Position numbers and translations under genes: made by a program
Notes under the pieces: model-generated
Databases searched by the model: none
Told to the model about the DNA's origin: nothing
What the model saw: only the letters and a program-made list of their open reading frames with translations
Part shown: in pieces, positions 29,048-36,958 of the stretch
Layout of the letters: every line of letters begins with the position of its first letter
Numbering within the stretch: position 1 is the stretch's first letter
From: JAGVSR01 sp964458265
Lineage (GTDB): Bacteria; Pseudomonadota; Alphaproteobacteria; Rhizobiales; Hyphomicrobiaceae
Direction: 5' to 3'
DNA: 64,000 nucleotides
Assembly (NCBI GenBank): GCA_964458265.1
Contig: CAYWIF010000005.1
Span: 46,573 to 110,572, forward strand

Positions 29048-29887
29048 ATGATGGTTGCTCTGAAAGCGTTGGGGCTCCTGATCGGTTTGGGCCTGCTTGT
29101 CCACTTTGGCATCCAAGCGCTTCAACAGCGCCTGCTTTATGTACCCGACACGCGCCGCACGTCTCCGCAAGAAGCAGGACTGGCCGATGTCGACGAACGT
29201 GTACTCACGATGCCGGACGGCACACGCATCGTGACGTGGTGGAGTGCGGCCAAACCGGGTCGCCCAACGCTTCTTTATTTTCATGGCAACGGCGGCTCAC
29301 TCGTGACGCGGTCCGAGCGCATTCGGAAGTATCTGGCGCTAGGCTACGGGGTCGTGATGATGACCTATCGCGGATATGGCGGCAGCAGCGGCGCTCCAAG
29401 CGAACAGGCAAATGTCGCGGATGCCATGGCCCTCTATGACGCCGTTCGCGCTTCGGGCGTTCCGGCGAGTGCCATCGTCGTCTACGGCGAGTCGCTGGGC
29501 ACCGGTGTCGCCGTGCAAGTGGCGGCCGTAAAGGAAGTGGCCGCCATTATACTTGATGCGCCCTACACCTCGATCGTCGATGTCGCCGAACTTCACTACC
29601 CTTTCTTGCCTGCGCGTTGGCTCATGACTGACCGCTATGAAACGCTGCGCGCCGCGCCGAACGTCTCGGCGCCAGCGCTGATCGTGCACGGCGAGGACGA
29701 CGAGATCATTCCAGTCGAGATGAGTGCGCAAGTGGCGTCGTCCCTGAACGGTCCGGTCGAGCGCGCCACGTTCACCGGCGCCGGCCACGCGGACCATTAT
29801 CTGTTCGGTTCGTACGAGACGATCTATCAATGGCTCGCAACACGTTTCCCTGAACCGCCATCGTCGGCCAAATCCGTAGAATACTAG
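29048..29887 (+). CDS. Membrane-anchored alpha/beta hydrolase
   Basis: The 279-residue protein has an N-terminal membrane anchor (LGLLIGLGLLVHFGI). The alpha/beta hydrolase fold follows, of the BEM46/ABHD13 type: YFHGNGGSLVTRSERI (oxyanion loop), GYGGSSGAPSE, the nucleophile elbow GESLGTG (Ser near residue 151), GEDDEIIP (Asp near 216) and GAGHADHYLF (His near 245). The catalytic triad is therefore complete. Members are esterases or lipases of poorly known substrate. It is followed by a strong terminator. Confidence 0.82.
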   Translation: MMVALKALGLLIGLGLLVHFGIQALQQRLLYVPDTRRTSPQEAGLADVDERVLTMPDGTRIVTWWSAAKPGRPTLLYFHGNGGSLVTRSERIRKYLALGYGVVMMTYRGYGGSSGAPSEQANVADAMALYDAVRASGVPASAIVVYGESLGTGVAVQVAAVKEVAAIILDAPYTSIVDVAELHYPFLPARWLMTDRYETLRAAPNVSAPALIVHGEDDEIIPVEMSAQVASSLNGPVERATFTGAGHADHYLFGSYETIYQWLATRFPEPPSSAKSVEY

Positions 29888-29923
29888 CAGGCAATCGAGC
29901 GACGGGGATTAGCCACGAAAAAA

Positions 29924-29945
29924 GCCACGCGGCATGCCGCGTGGC
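29924..29945. terminator. Bidirectional terminator between hydrolase and rpsU
   Basis: GCCACGCGGCATGCCGCGTGGC is a perfect 22-base palindrome (written here as two 11-base arms, GCCACGCGGCA and TGCCGCGTGGC). It is flanked by AAAAAA on the left and TTTT on the right, so it can terminate both the plus-strand hydrolase and the minus-strand rpsU transcript. Confidence 0.88.
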
Positions 29946-29976
29946 CTTTTACCAGATGCCTGTTAGCTTGGTCGGA

Positions 29977-30327
29977 TCAGCCGCCGTACGACGAACCGCC
30001 ACCACCGGCGCCACCACCAAAGCCGCCTCCACCGCCGCCGCCACCAAAGCCACCGCCTGACGAACGTCCGGCGCCCGGGCCCTTTCCGCCGGGACCACCG
30101 CGCGGAGCAACGGGCTTGGACGGCAGCAGCCCTTCGCGCTGCAGCTTCTTGCGGGCAAGTTTGCGCGCACGGCGCACAGCCTCGGCCTTTTCACGGGCCT
30201 TCTTCTCGGAGGGCTTCTCGAAATAGTTCCGCAGCTTCATCTCGCGGAAAATACCCTCACGCTGCATCTTCTTCTTGAGCGCCTTGAGGGCCTGGTCGAC
30301 GTTGTTGTCGCGAACGAGAACTTGCAA
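29977..30327 (-). CDS. rpsU: 30S ribosomal protein bS21 with glycine-rich C-terminal extension
   Basis: The first 66 residues are standard bS21 (QVLVRDNNVDQALKALKKKMQREG, FREMKLRNYFEKPSEKK, ARKLARKK), a small-subunit protein near the mRNA exit and anti-Shine-Dalgarno region. The protein then continues for about 45 residues of Gly/Ser/Arg-rich low complexity (RGGPGG..., then GGGFGGGGGGGGFGGG), ending SSYGG; family members are usually about 65-90 residues. The start codon is TTG at 30327, with AGAGG nine bases upstream, and it matches the family N-terminus exactly. It lies 194 bases downstream of purK on the same strand. Confidence 0.92.
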   Translation of the reverse strand: MQVLVRDNNVDQALKALKKKMQREGIFREMKLRNYFEKPSEKKAREKAEAVRRARKLARKKLQREGLLPSKPVAPRGGPGGKGPGAGRSSGGGFGGGGGGGGFGGGAGGGGSSYGG

Positions 30328-30521
30328 GAGACTGAACCTCTGCTGGTATCAGGTTGATATGTTTATGAAAAACGAGAACCGACGCCGCGAGCGAAGGTTC
30401 GCTCTGCAGTCCCGGGGGTGTTTCGTGAGGCGGCTTTTAACAAAGGAATCCTGAATTGTCCATCACCGCTCGGGGGATAACCGCAAACATGTAGCTCCGA
30501 TGCGCTGCTGCAACTTGGCGA

Positions 30522-31619
30522 TCAATTCGCCTTGGCAATGAGCCGGTTGACGTGTCCCATCTTCCTGCCCGCCCGTACGTCCGTCTTGCCGTAGTGATGC
30601 AGGAACGCCCCCGGTTCAGCCGCGACCCTTTTCCAGTCGAGAATGTCGTCGCCGATGAGGTTGATCATCTCCGCCCCGGCCGCCTTGAGCCGCGTCGAAC
30701 CGAGTGGCCAGCCCGCGATGGCGCGGATGTGCTGCTCGAATTGCGACGTCTCGGCCCCGTCCATGGTCCAGTGCCCCGAGTTATGGACGCGCGGGGCCAT
30801 CTCATTGACGTAGACATGCTCGCGCCCGTCCGCGGTTAAGGCAAAGTATTCGATCGCGAACACGCCCACATAGTCCAGCGCCGACGCGATCCGCCGTGCC
30901 GTCTCCAAAGCCTCTGTGGCGGCCTCGGCGCCCAGCCTCGCTGGTGCGACGGAGCGATGCAGAATGTGATTGCGGTGCTCATTCTCCGTCACCTCGAAGG
31001 CGCGGAACGAGCCGTCGAGCGCGCGCGCGGCGATGACTGAAACCTCCCGGTCAAACGACACGAAGCCTTCCAGGACAGAGGGCTGGTCACGCATGGCGGC
31101 CCACGCAGCGTCCGCATCCGCTAACGACAGTATTTTCGCCTGACCCTTGCCGTCATAGCCGAACCGCCGCGTCTTCAGCACAGCCGGTGTGCCGATCTCG
31201 TGCAACGCGCGGTCGAGATCGGCCCGGCTGCCGACGGGCGCGAACGGTGCGGTTTCAGCACCCAGCCGGCGCGCCAGCGCCTTCTCATTGATGCGATCCT
31301 GGGCGCAGGCGAGCGCTTTGGCCCCGGGCCGCACTGGAACGGTGCGGTCCAGAAATTCTACCGTTGCAACGGGGATATTCTCGAATTCGTACGTTGCAAC
31401 AGCGATCGACTTGGCAAAGTCCGACAGCGCGGCTTCATCGTCGTAGGGCGCCACCGTGTGCCGGTCGCAGACGTCGAATGCCGGTCCCGCCACGTCGGAA
31501 TACACGTGACACTTGAAGCCGAGCCGTGCGGCGGCCAGCGCCAGCATCCGGCCAAGCTGGCCGGATCCCAGAATGCCGATTGCTGAACCCGGCGGCAGCG
31601 CGGTCATGTCAGAGGTCAT
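30522..31619 (-). CDS. purK: 5-(carboxyamino)imidazole ribonucleotide synthase PurK
   Basis: PurK carboxylates aminoimidazole ribonucleotide with ATP and bicarbonate in purine synthesis. The 365-residue ATP-grasp protein begins with IGILGSGQLGRMLALAAARLG. It has VLKTRRFGYDGKGQ (ATP-grasp strand), EGFVSFDREVSVI and the catalytic region FAIEYF...VYVNEMAPRVHNSGHWT. Its start overlaps the purE stop by four bases (ATGA), so the two are coupled. An internal Met5 is an alternative start. The 194 bases to rpsU hold no gene and presumably contain the rpsU promoter. Confidence 0.97.
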   Translation of the reverse strand: MTSDMTALPPGSAIGILGSGQLGRMLALAAARLGFKCHVYSDVAGPAFDVCDRHTVAPYDDEAALSDFAKSIAVATYEFENIPVATVEFLDRTVPVRPGAKALACAQDRINEKALARRLGAETAPFAPVGSRADLDRALHEIGTPAVLKTRRFGYDGKGQAKILSLADADAAWAAMRDQPSVLEGFVSFDREVSVIAARALDGSFRAFEVTENEHRNHILHRSVAPARLGAEAATEALETARRIASALDYVGVFAIEYFALTADGREHVYVNEMAPRVHNSGHWTMDGAETSQFEQHIRAIAGWPLGSTRLKAAGAEMINLIGDDILDWKRVAAEPGAFLHHYGKTDVRAGRKMGHVNRLIAKAN

Positions 31620-32110
31620 GCGTCCTTCGGCGTCTCGGCAACCGACGCGGTCTGCAGCGCACGGAATTCATCGATGCGCCGGGCAAGGGCGGCGTCATTC
31701 AAAGCAAGAATTTGAGCCGCAAGCAGACCTGCGTTCGTGGCACCTGCTTCGCCTATCGCCAACGTCCCCACCGCAATGCCGGCCGGCATTTGAACGATGG
31801 AATAGAGGCTGTCCACGCCGTTCAAGGTCTTGGAAAGGACCGGGACGCCGAGCACCGGCAAGGGCGTCATGGAAGCAGTCATACCGGGCAGGTGAGCGGA
31901 CCCGCCAGCACCGGCGACAATCACCTTCAGGCCACGCTCTTTGGCCGTCTTCGCATAGTCCGCCAGCCGGTCCGGCGTGCGGTGGGCGGAAACAACTTTT
32001 GCTTCGTAGGGCACACCGAGTTCGGCCAGGATGTTGGCGGCGGCTTTCATCGTCGGCCAGTCCGATTGGCTGCCCATGATGATGCCGACGAGTGGATGAG
32101 ACTTGGCCAT
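31616..32110 (-). CDS. purE: 5-(carboxyamino)imidazole ribonucleotide mutase PurE
   Basis: PurE converts the unstable N-carboxy product of PurK to carboxyaminoimidazole ribonucleotide. The 164-residue protein carries the hallmark motifs GIIMGSQSDWPTMKAAA, VVSAHRTPDRL, AGAGGSAHLPGMTASMTPLPVLGVP and the C-terminal GEAGATNAGLLAAQILAL. It is class I (the partner of PurK). The start at 32110 fits the family. It is the first gene of the purEK pair. Confidence 0.97.
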   Translation of the reverse strand: MAKSHPLVGIIMGSQSDWPTMKAAANILAELGVPYEAKVVSAHRTPDRLADYAKTAKERGLKVIVAGAGGSAHLPGMTASMTPLPVLGVPVLSKTLNGVDSLYSIVQMPAGIAVGTLAIGEAGATNAGLLAAQILALNDAALARRIDEFRALQTASVAETPKDA

Positions 32111-32165
32111 TGTCTTCGCAGATGCCCCGCAAGAAAGCGGCGGGTCTAGAGGAAATCGCCCGGAT

Positions 32166-32400
32166 TTACAAGCGTTGGCGGCGACCCGGCATACCGCCGC
32201 CCATGCTGCGCTGCATCAGAATGCAAATTTGGCTAACGCAGGCCACGACTGCCCAAACGATTGCCGAACCGGTCTTGGACGATAAGAGCCATGCCGCAGG
32301 TGATTGCAGGCGTAAGCATCGCCAGGACTGGCAGCCATGTCTCTCCCAGATCCTTCGCGCCGCGTCGCGCCGCTTGAACCGTATTGTAATTGACATTCAA
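32166..32400 (-). pseudogene. Possible frameshifted small two-helix membrane protein upstream of purE
   Basis: In the 384-base gap between purE and the carboxynorspermidine synthase gene, one minus-strand frame encodes ETWLPVLAMLTPAITCGMALIVQ (a good membrane helix) and then drifts. The adjacent frame picks up GSAIVWAVVACVSQICILMQ followed by RSMGGGMPGRRQRL and a stop at 32166. A single-base shift near 32270-32280 would join them into a small two-helix protein. This could be a decayed gene, a sequencing error or chance. The start is uncertain. Confidence 0.25.
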
Positions 32401-32494
32401 GTGCCCTAAGTGCGCTCGCTCCGGCACCGCTTGCCCGCCGGAGCGCATGCGGCTGCTGAGAATAGCCGCGCTCTTGACCGGGAGGATAAAGGAC

Positions 32495-33709
32495 TTGGAC
32501 AGCGTACTCATCATTGGCGCCGGCGCGGCCGGTTCCGTCACGGCGCAGAAGTGCGCGATGAACCGCGACGTCTTCAAGAAGGTGCATCTGGCCTCGCGCC
32601 GGCTCGCCAGCTGCGAGGCTGTCGCCAAGCGCTGCAAGACCCCGATCGAGATTTCCCAGGTCGATGCCGACAACGTCAAAGAGACGGTCAAACTTTTGAA
32701 GAAGGTCAAGCCTGACCTCGTCATCAACATGGCGCTGCCCTACCAGGACCTGCCGATCATGGACGCCTGCCTGGAGGCGGGTGCGCATTACATGGACACC
32801 GCCAATTACGAGCCTCGCGACGAGGCCAAGTTCACCTACAAATGGCAGTGGCCCTATCACAAGAAATACAAGGACGCCGGCATCATGGCCGTCCTCGGCT
32901 GCGGCTTCGACCCCGGGCAGTCGAACATCTATTGCGCCTACGCGCAGGAATTCCTGTTCGACGAAATCGAAACCATCGACATCATCGACTGCAACGACGG
33001 CAGCCACGGCAAGTCGTTCGCCACCAATTTCAATCCCGAGATCAACCTGCGCGAAGTCACGCAGCGCGGCAAATACTGGAAGGACGGCAAGTGGATCGAG
33101 ATCGATCCGCTCTCGATCGCCACAATGATCGACTATCCGGAAGTCGGCCCGCGCAAGTCCTATCTCATCTACCACGAGGAAGAAGAAAGCCTCGTGAAGA
33201 ACATCAAGGGCCTGAAGCAGATCCGCTTCTGGATGACGTTCTCCGACAACTACATCAAGCACCTCGATGTGCTTCAGTCCGTTGGCATGACGCGGATCGA
33301 TCCCGTCATGTACAAGGGCAATCCTGTTATTCCGATGGAGTTCCTGAAAGAGCTGCTGCCGCCGCCGTCGTCGCTCGGCAAGGGCTACACGGGCAAAACC
33401 TCGATCGGCTGCATCTTTCGCGGCACGAAGAACGGCAAGAAGAAGATCACCATGATCTATAACGTCTGCCACCACGAGCAGGCGTTCAAGGAGACCGGCG
33501 CGCAGGCGGTCAGCTACACGACGGGCGTACCGCCCGTCGTCGGCGCCATGATGATGTTCAAGGGCGAATGGAAGGGCAAAGGCGTGTTCAACGTCGAGCA
33601 GCTCCCCTCCAAACCCTTCATGGACGCCATCGGCGATCACGGCCTCCCCTGGCACATCAAGGACCTGAAAGTCGCGGACCAGAAAGAGCTGTTCGCCGTC
33701 AAGACCTGA
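32495..33709 (+). CDS. Carboxy(nor)spermidine synthase (saccharopine dehydrogenase family)
   Basis: This enzyme condenses putrescine or diaminopropane with aspartate semialdehyde to carboxyspermidine or carboxynorspermidine using NADPH. The 404-residue form starts at TTG 32495 (GGGAGG nine bases upstream). It begins VLIIGAGAAGSVTAQKCA, the Rossmann NADP-binding loop, followed by DLVINMALPYQDLPIMDACLEAGAHYMDTANYE, typical of the saccharopine dehydrogenase superfamily. FDPGQSNIYCAYA and CIFRGTKNGKKKITMIYNVC support the carboxynorspermidine branch. Longer in-frame starts reach 32390. The partner decarboxylase gene is at 57171-58313. Confidence 0.88.
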   Translation: MDSVLIIGAGAAGSVTAQKCAMNRDVFKKVHLASRRLASCEAVAKRCKTPIEISQVDADNVKETVKLLKKVKPDLVINMALPYQDLPIMDACLEAGAHYMDTANYEPRDEAKFTYKWQWPYHKKYKDAGIMAVLGCGFDPGQSNIYCAYAQEFLFDEIETIDIIDCNDGSHGKSFATNFNPEINLREVTQRGKYWKDGKWIEIDPLSIATMIDYPEVGPRKSYLIYHEEEESLVKNIKGLKQIRFWMTFSDNYIKHLDVLQSVGMTRIDPVMYKGNPVIPMEFLKELLPPPSSLGKGYTGKTSIGCIFRGTKNGKKKITMIYNVCHHEQAFKETGAQAVSYTTGVPPVVGAMMMFKGEWKGKGVFNVEQLPSKPFMDAIGDHGLPWHIKDLKVADQKELFAVKT

Positions 33710-33732
33710 CGTCTCCCTCCACATACTCCCAT

Positions 33733-33773
33733 GCGCCAACCGGCCGGCGCGCCGCAGGCGTGTCGGTTGGCGC
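33733..33773. repeat. Structured hairpin repeat, copy B
   Basis: The arms GCGCCAACCG (33733-33742) and CGGTTGGCGC (33764-33773) pair perfectly over 10 bp. The 21-nt loop starts GCCGGC, contains an inner stem CGCC-GCA-GGCG and ends TGT. AACTAAG follows, as at copy A. Confidence 0.65.
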
Positions 33774-33789
33774 AACTAAGAATCTCCAC

Positions 33790-33830
33790 GCGCCTTCCGG
33801 CCGGCTCCCCGGAGGGGGGTCGGAAGGCGC
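33790..33830. repeat. Structured hairpin repeat, copy C
   Basis: The arms GCGCCTTCCG (33790-33799) and CGGAAGGCGC (33821-33830) pair perfectly. The 21-nt loop starts GCCGGC and has an inner stem CCCC-GGA-GGGG. Compared with copies A and B, both stems have changed on both sides and so retain pairing. Confidence 0.65.
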
Positions 33831-33838
33831 AAACCAAA

Positions 33839-34126
33839 AAGGGGAGCGGGGCGGTCGTCGCGCCGCTGATGTTTGTAGTGTTGTGCGGCCCGAGGACCGC
33901 CCCGCGCAGGCTTTGTGGCATACGACCGGCGTTTCAGCGCGTTCTTCGCAGCCTGTGTTCCAACAGGTGGCCGGTCCGAGCCCCGCCGAGAGAAGATGCG
34001 ACCCTCCGTCAGCGACTCTGCACCCCGCCCCACGTCACAAGACGCCTCTTAAGCGACGCCCCCTTCTCTGAGGGACGGAGATGGGTGGAGTGTAGGGGAA
34101 GGTGAGGTGGCGGGGATAAATTGCGC
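33839..34126. repeat. 288-bp dispersed element, copy 1
   Basis: This segment matches 62892-63179 over 288 bases with no net length change. Differences are concentrated in the last 70 bases. It starts AAGGGGAGCGGGGCGGTC and ends GGGGATAAATTGCGC. Local pairing such as GGGGCGGTC with GACCGCCCC and CCTGT with ACAGG suggests folded structure. The minus strand contains a conserved 60-odd codon frame (GRIFSRRGSDRPPVG...), but with no ribosome site and RNA-like base pairing I do not treat it as coding. Confidence 0.8.
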
Positions 34127-34615
34127 GCAGGCGCTCGACCGGCGCGGTACATTCAAATCGCCTCTCCCCTCGAGGGAGAGGCCGGCGCGGCACGCGACGG
34201 GTGAGGGGGAGCCGCTTGCTCCGATGCAAAACGCCAAGCCCCCTCACCCCAACCCTCTCCCCCGAGGGGAGAGGAGGAAGCGCACGCTCATTCAACATGA
34301 TCCCGGCGCGCGAGCGCCTGCGCTGCGAGCCGGGACCCAGACAAGTTTCAAAACGAAGGCTTTCGCAGAATTAGCCACCGCGCCGGATGCAGCCGCGCTG
34401 TTCAACACGCGGCCCGTTGACTGGGTCCCGGCCTTCCGCCGGGATGACGACTGTGAGGATGCGCGGACCGCGCTCAACGCCGCGCGCAATTTAACCCCCC
34501 TCTCCCCGTAGGCGCGCGCCGTACGGGGAAAGGGTATAGGTCCCGCACGCACCGCCGCCGGAGGTTACCCCTCCCCCTTGCGGGGAGGGGTTGGGGTGAG
34601 GGACTGAACCTTTCG
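34127..34615. repeat. Cluster of intergenic palindromic repeats, no gene
   Basis: The stretch holds at least five GC-rich palindromes of kinds common in Hyphomicrobiales intergenic DNA. They are: GCCTCTCCC/GGGAGAGGC at 34160-34182; CCTCTCCCC/GGGGAGAGG at 34254-34274; an ATCCCGGC...GCCGGGACCCAG unit near 34302-34343 with its inverted partner near 34421-34447; CCCCGTA/TACGGGG near 34504-34530; and CCCCTCCCC/GGGGAGGGG near 34567-34590. GGGTGAGGGGG and CCCCCTCACCC between the first two could pair over a longer range. I see no gene between 33710 and 34693. Confidence 0.75.
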
Positions 34616-34693
34616 GTGCCCGCGTTGGGTGCCAAGGAACCCGCCCCCCACGACCTGCGTTGCACGCAGAACGGATGATTGGGGGAACGGCAC

Positions 34694-35320
34694 ATGCGCA
34701 TCGTTTTGGCTGCTCTTGGCATTGCGATCGCCTGCCCGCTGTTGGCCGGGCTTTTGATTGCATCCGCGACGTTTGCGGAGTCGCCGTTGCAGGTCCGCAA
34801 CCTGAAACCCGCAGCCGCCTTCGACGCCATTTCCGATCCCGCCGAAAAGTCGGTGGCCCTTTTCCGCGAAGCCGGAGCGGTTATCCAGCACCCCCGCTGC
34901 ATCAATTGCCACCCGGCCGGTGATCGCCCGCTGCAAGGCGACGACATGCATCCACATATCCAGAACGTGGTGCGAGGCGAGGACAACCTCGGCTCGATCG
35001 CCATGCGCTGCTCGACGTGTCATCGCGAGAAGAATTTCGAACCAGGGCGCGTGCCCGGTCACCCCCTTTGGCATCTCGCTCCCATTGAAATGGGCTGGGA
35101 GGGCAAGTCGCTGGGCGAGATCTGCGAGCAGATCAAGGACCCGAAGCGCAACGGCGGCAAATCTCTTGCCGAAATCGTCAGGCACATGGCCGACGACACG
35201 CTGGTCGGTTGGGGTTGGGCACCAGGTGGCGGACGGACCCCGGCACCAGGGACGCAACGCGAGTTCGGCGAATTGATCAAAGCCTGGGCCGATACCGGCG
35301 CGATCTGCCCAGGCATGTGA
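34694..35320 (+). CDS. Periplasmic di-haem cytochrome-like protein
   Basis: The 208-residue protein has a signal peptide (MRIVLAALGIAIACPLLAGLLIASATFA). It has two c-type haem sites, CINCH near residue 75 and CSTCH near 111, with a histidine-rich DDMHPH between them. Similar proteins are often annotated as an 'isoquinoline 1-oxidoreductase subunit', although the link to that enzyme is weak and no molybdenum hydroxylase gene is nearby. The start at 34694 has GGGGGAACGG upstream. An electron-transfer role in the periplasm is inferred; its partner is unknown. Confidence 0.75.
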   Translation: MRIVLAALGIAIACPLLAGLLIASATFAESPLQVRNLKPAAAFDAISDPAEKSVALFREAGAVIQHPRCINCHPAGDRPLQGDDMHPHIQNVVRGEDNLGSIAMRCSTCHREKNFEPGRVPGHPLWHLAPIEMGWEGKSLGEICEQIKDPKRNGGKSLAEIVRHMADDTLVGWGWAPGGGRTPAPGTQREFGELIKAWADTGAICPGM

Positions 35321-35436
35321 CGCCCGGCGCGGCAAACTTGGCCGCAACCCTCTTTCGTTTGACGCGGCCGTGTGAAAGCGGGTGTTATGCGCGGGGCCGG
35401 ATGCCACGTCCGGCCCTCAATTTTGCCGGGGATTGA

Positions 35437-36531
35437 ATGACAGCGCACGACGTCGATACGATTCCGGCATGGGCCTGGCTCGCGCCCGTGGCGGCCGCAG
35501 TGCTGTTGATCCTGAAGTTCGCGCACGTCATCCCACCCGAGAATGGCTTCGTCCTCGCCATCGCAGCGGTGCTCCTCGCCGGAGCGGTGTTCGCCTCTGT
35601 TCATCACGCCGAAATCATCGCGCTCAAGGTCGGCGAACCGTTCGGCTCGATCGTGCTGGCAGTCGCCATCACCGTGATCGAGGTCGCACTGATCATTTCG
35701 ATCCTTCTGGGCGCCAGCGCGGGCAGTGAATTCCTCGCCCGCGACACAGTCTTTGCAACCGTCATGATCGTGTTGAACGGTATCGTCGGATTGTGCCTCG
35801 TCGTTGGTGGCGCGAAACACCGCGAGCAGACGTTTCAGACCACGGCGGCAAGTTCCGCTCTGAGCGTCCTCGGCACGCTCGCAACCATCACACTCGTATT
35901 GCCCAACTACACGCTCACCACATCGGGCCCGAACTACAATTCGTCACAGCTTATGTTCGTCAGCCTGTCCTGCCTCATCCTCTACGGCGTCTTCCTGTTC
36001 GTGCAAACCATTCGGCACCGCGACTACTTCCTCGCCGACGTGAGCGAAGACCTCCCCCTCCACGATACGCCCGGCTCCCGCACCACGACGCTCAGCGTCT
36101 TATTGCTCCTCGTGTCGCTGGTGGGCGTGGTCCTGCTTGCCAAGACCCTGTCGCCCGCCCTGGAAGCCGCGATTGCCGAAGCGGGTCTGCCAAAGGCCTT
36201 TCTCGGTGTCGTGATCGCCGCCCTCGTGTTGATGCCGGAAGGCATGGCCGCCGTTCGCGCCGCTGCCGCCAACCGTCTCCAGACGAGCCTCAATCTCGCG
36301 CTGGGATCGGCAATGGCCACGATCGGATTGACGATACCCGCGGTCAGCGCGTTCGCCCTGATGTCGGGGATGACACTTCAACTCGGCCTCGATCCCGAAG
36401 AAATGGCGCTCCTGGTCCTGTCGCTTTTCATCGGCACGGTAACGCTGGCGACCGGCCGCACGACAATCCTGCAAGGCACCGTCCACCTCGTCATTCTCGG
36501 CATATTCCTCTTCCTCGCAGCGGTTCCTTAA
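35437..36531 (+). CDS. chaA: Calcium (sodium or potassium)/proton antiporter ChaA
   Basis: ChaA-type cation/proton antiporters export calcium, sodium or potassium. The 364-residue protein has about eleven membrane segments and both characteristic acidic repeat motifs: HHAEIIALKVGEPFGSIVLAVAITVIEVALI near residue 55, and ALVLMPEGMAAVRAAAANRLQTSLNLALGSAMATIGLTIP near residue 265. These CaCA-type motifs carry the transport glutamates. A small membrane protein gene begins nine bases after its stop and is probably co-transcribed. Confidence 0.92.
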   Translation: MTAHDVDTIPAWAWLAPVAAAVLLILKFAHVIPPENGFVLAIAAVLLAGAVFASVHHAEIIALKVGEPFGSIVLAVAITVIEVALIISILLGASAGSEFLARDTVFATVMIVLNGIVGLCLVVGGAKHREQTFQTTAASSALSVLGTLATITLVLPNYTLTTSGPNYNSSQLMFVSLSCLILYGVFLFVQTIRHRDYFLADVSEDLPLHDTPGSRTTTLSVLLLLVSLVGVVLLAKTLSPALEAAIAEAGLPKAFLGVVIAALVLMPEGMAAVRAAAANRLQTSLNLALGSAMATIGLTIPAVSAFALMSGMTLQLGLDPEEMALLVLSLFIGTVTLATGRTTILQGTVHLVILGIFLFLAAVP

Positions 36532-36540
36532 AGGCGCAAA

Positions 36541-36951
36541 ATGACCGAAGCCGACATCCTCTCCATCCGCAACGATCTGACCGAACTCGTCGTGTCTGTC
36601 GTCTCGGTGTCGTTCGGCATGGTCACCGCTTTCATTGTCGGCTTGTGGCTGGTCCTGAAGCGTGCGCCGCTGGTCCTGCGCGCGCTGTCCTTTGTCGTAT
36701 TTTCGTTCGGCCTCGCCTTCATGGGCGCTTTGACGATCGGCATCCACGAACTGATGCTTGGCACCGAACGCGCATGGTCCAAGCTCGGCAAGACGGCGAC
36801 AGAGATTCCAGGCTTCGGCAGCGAGCCGATCGCGGAGCTGGGATTGACGCAGTATGAGGCGGCGGCCGCTCTCGGCGCGCTCGCGTTCCTGGCAATCTAC
36901 CTCGCCCTCTTCTTTTTGACCTTCTTCTACCGCTGGCCGGCGGACGACTGA
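36541..36951 (+). CDS. Small membrane protein of unknown function downstream of chaA
   Basis: The 136-residue protein has three or four hydrophobic segments (about residues 16-40, 45-67 and 105-130). A soluble loop in the middle contains ERAWSKLGKTATEIPGFG. It begins ten bases downstream of chaA in the same direction, so a role with the antiporter is possible but not shown. I do not recognise the family. Its stop is seven bases from the convergent hydrolase stop. Confidence 0.6.
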   Translation: MTEADILSIRNDLTELVVSVVSVSFGMVTAFIVGLWLVLKRAPLVLRALSFVVFSFGLAFMGALTIGIHELMLGTERAWSKLGKTATEIPGFGSEPIAELGLTQYEAAAALGALAFLAIYLALFFLTFFYRWPADD

Positions 36952-36958
36952 ACCGGCA

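Noticed and set aside
32216..33775. Long minus-strand open frame opposite the carboxynorspermidine synthase gene
   Set aside because: The plus-strand frame has clear family motifs; the opposite frame is a GC-rich shadow with no recognisable domain.
33720..34690. Insertion sequence or prophage remnant in the first repeat cluster
   Set aside because: No transposase or integrase fragments, and no terminal inverted repeats enclosing the cluster; palindromes and the 288-bp element explain the DNA.
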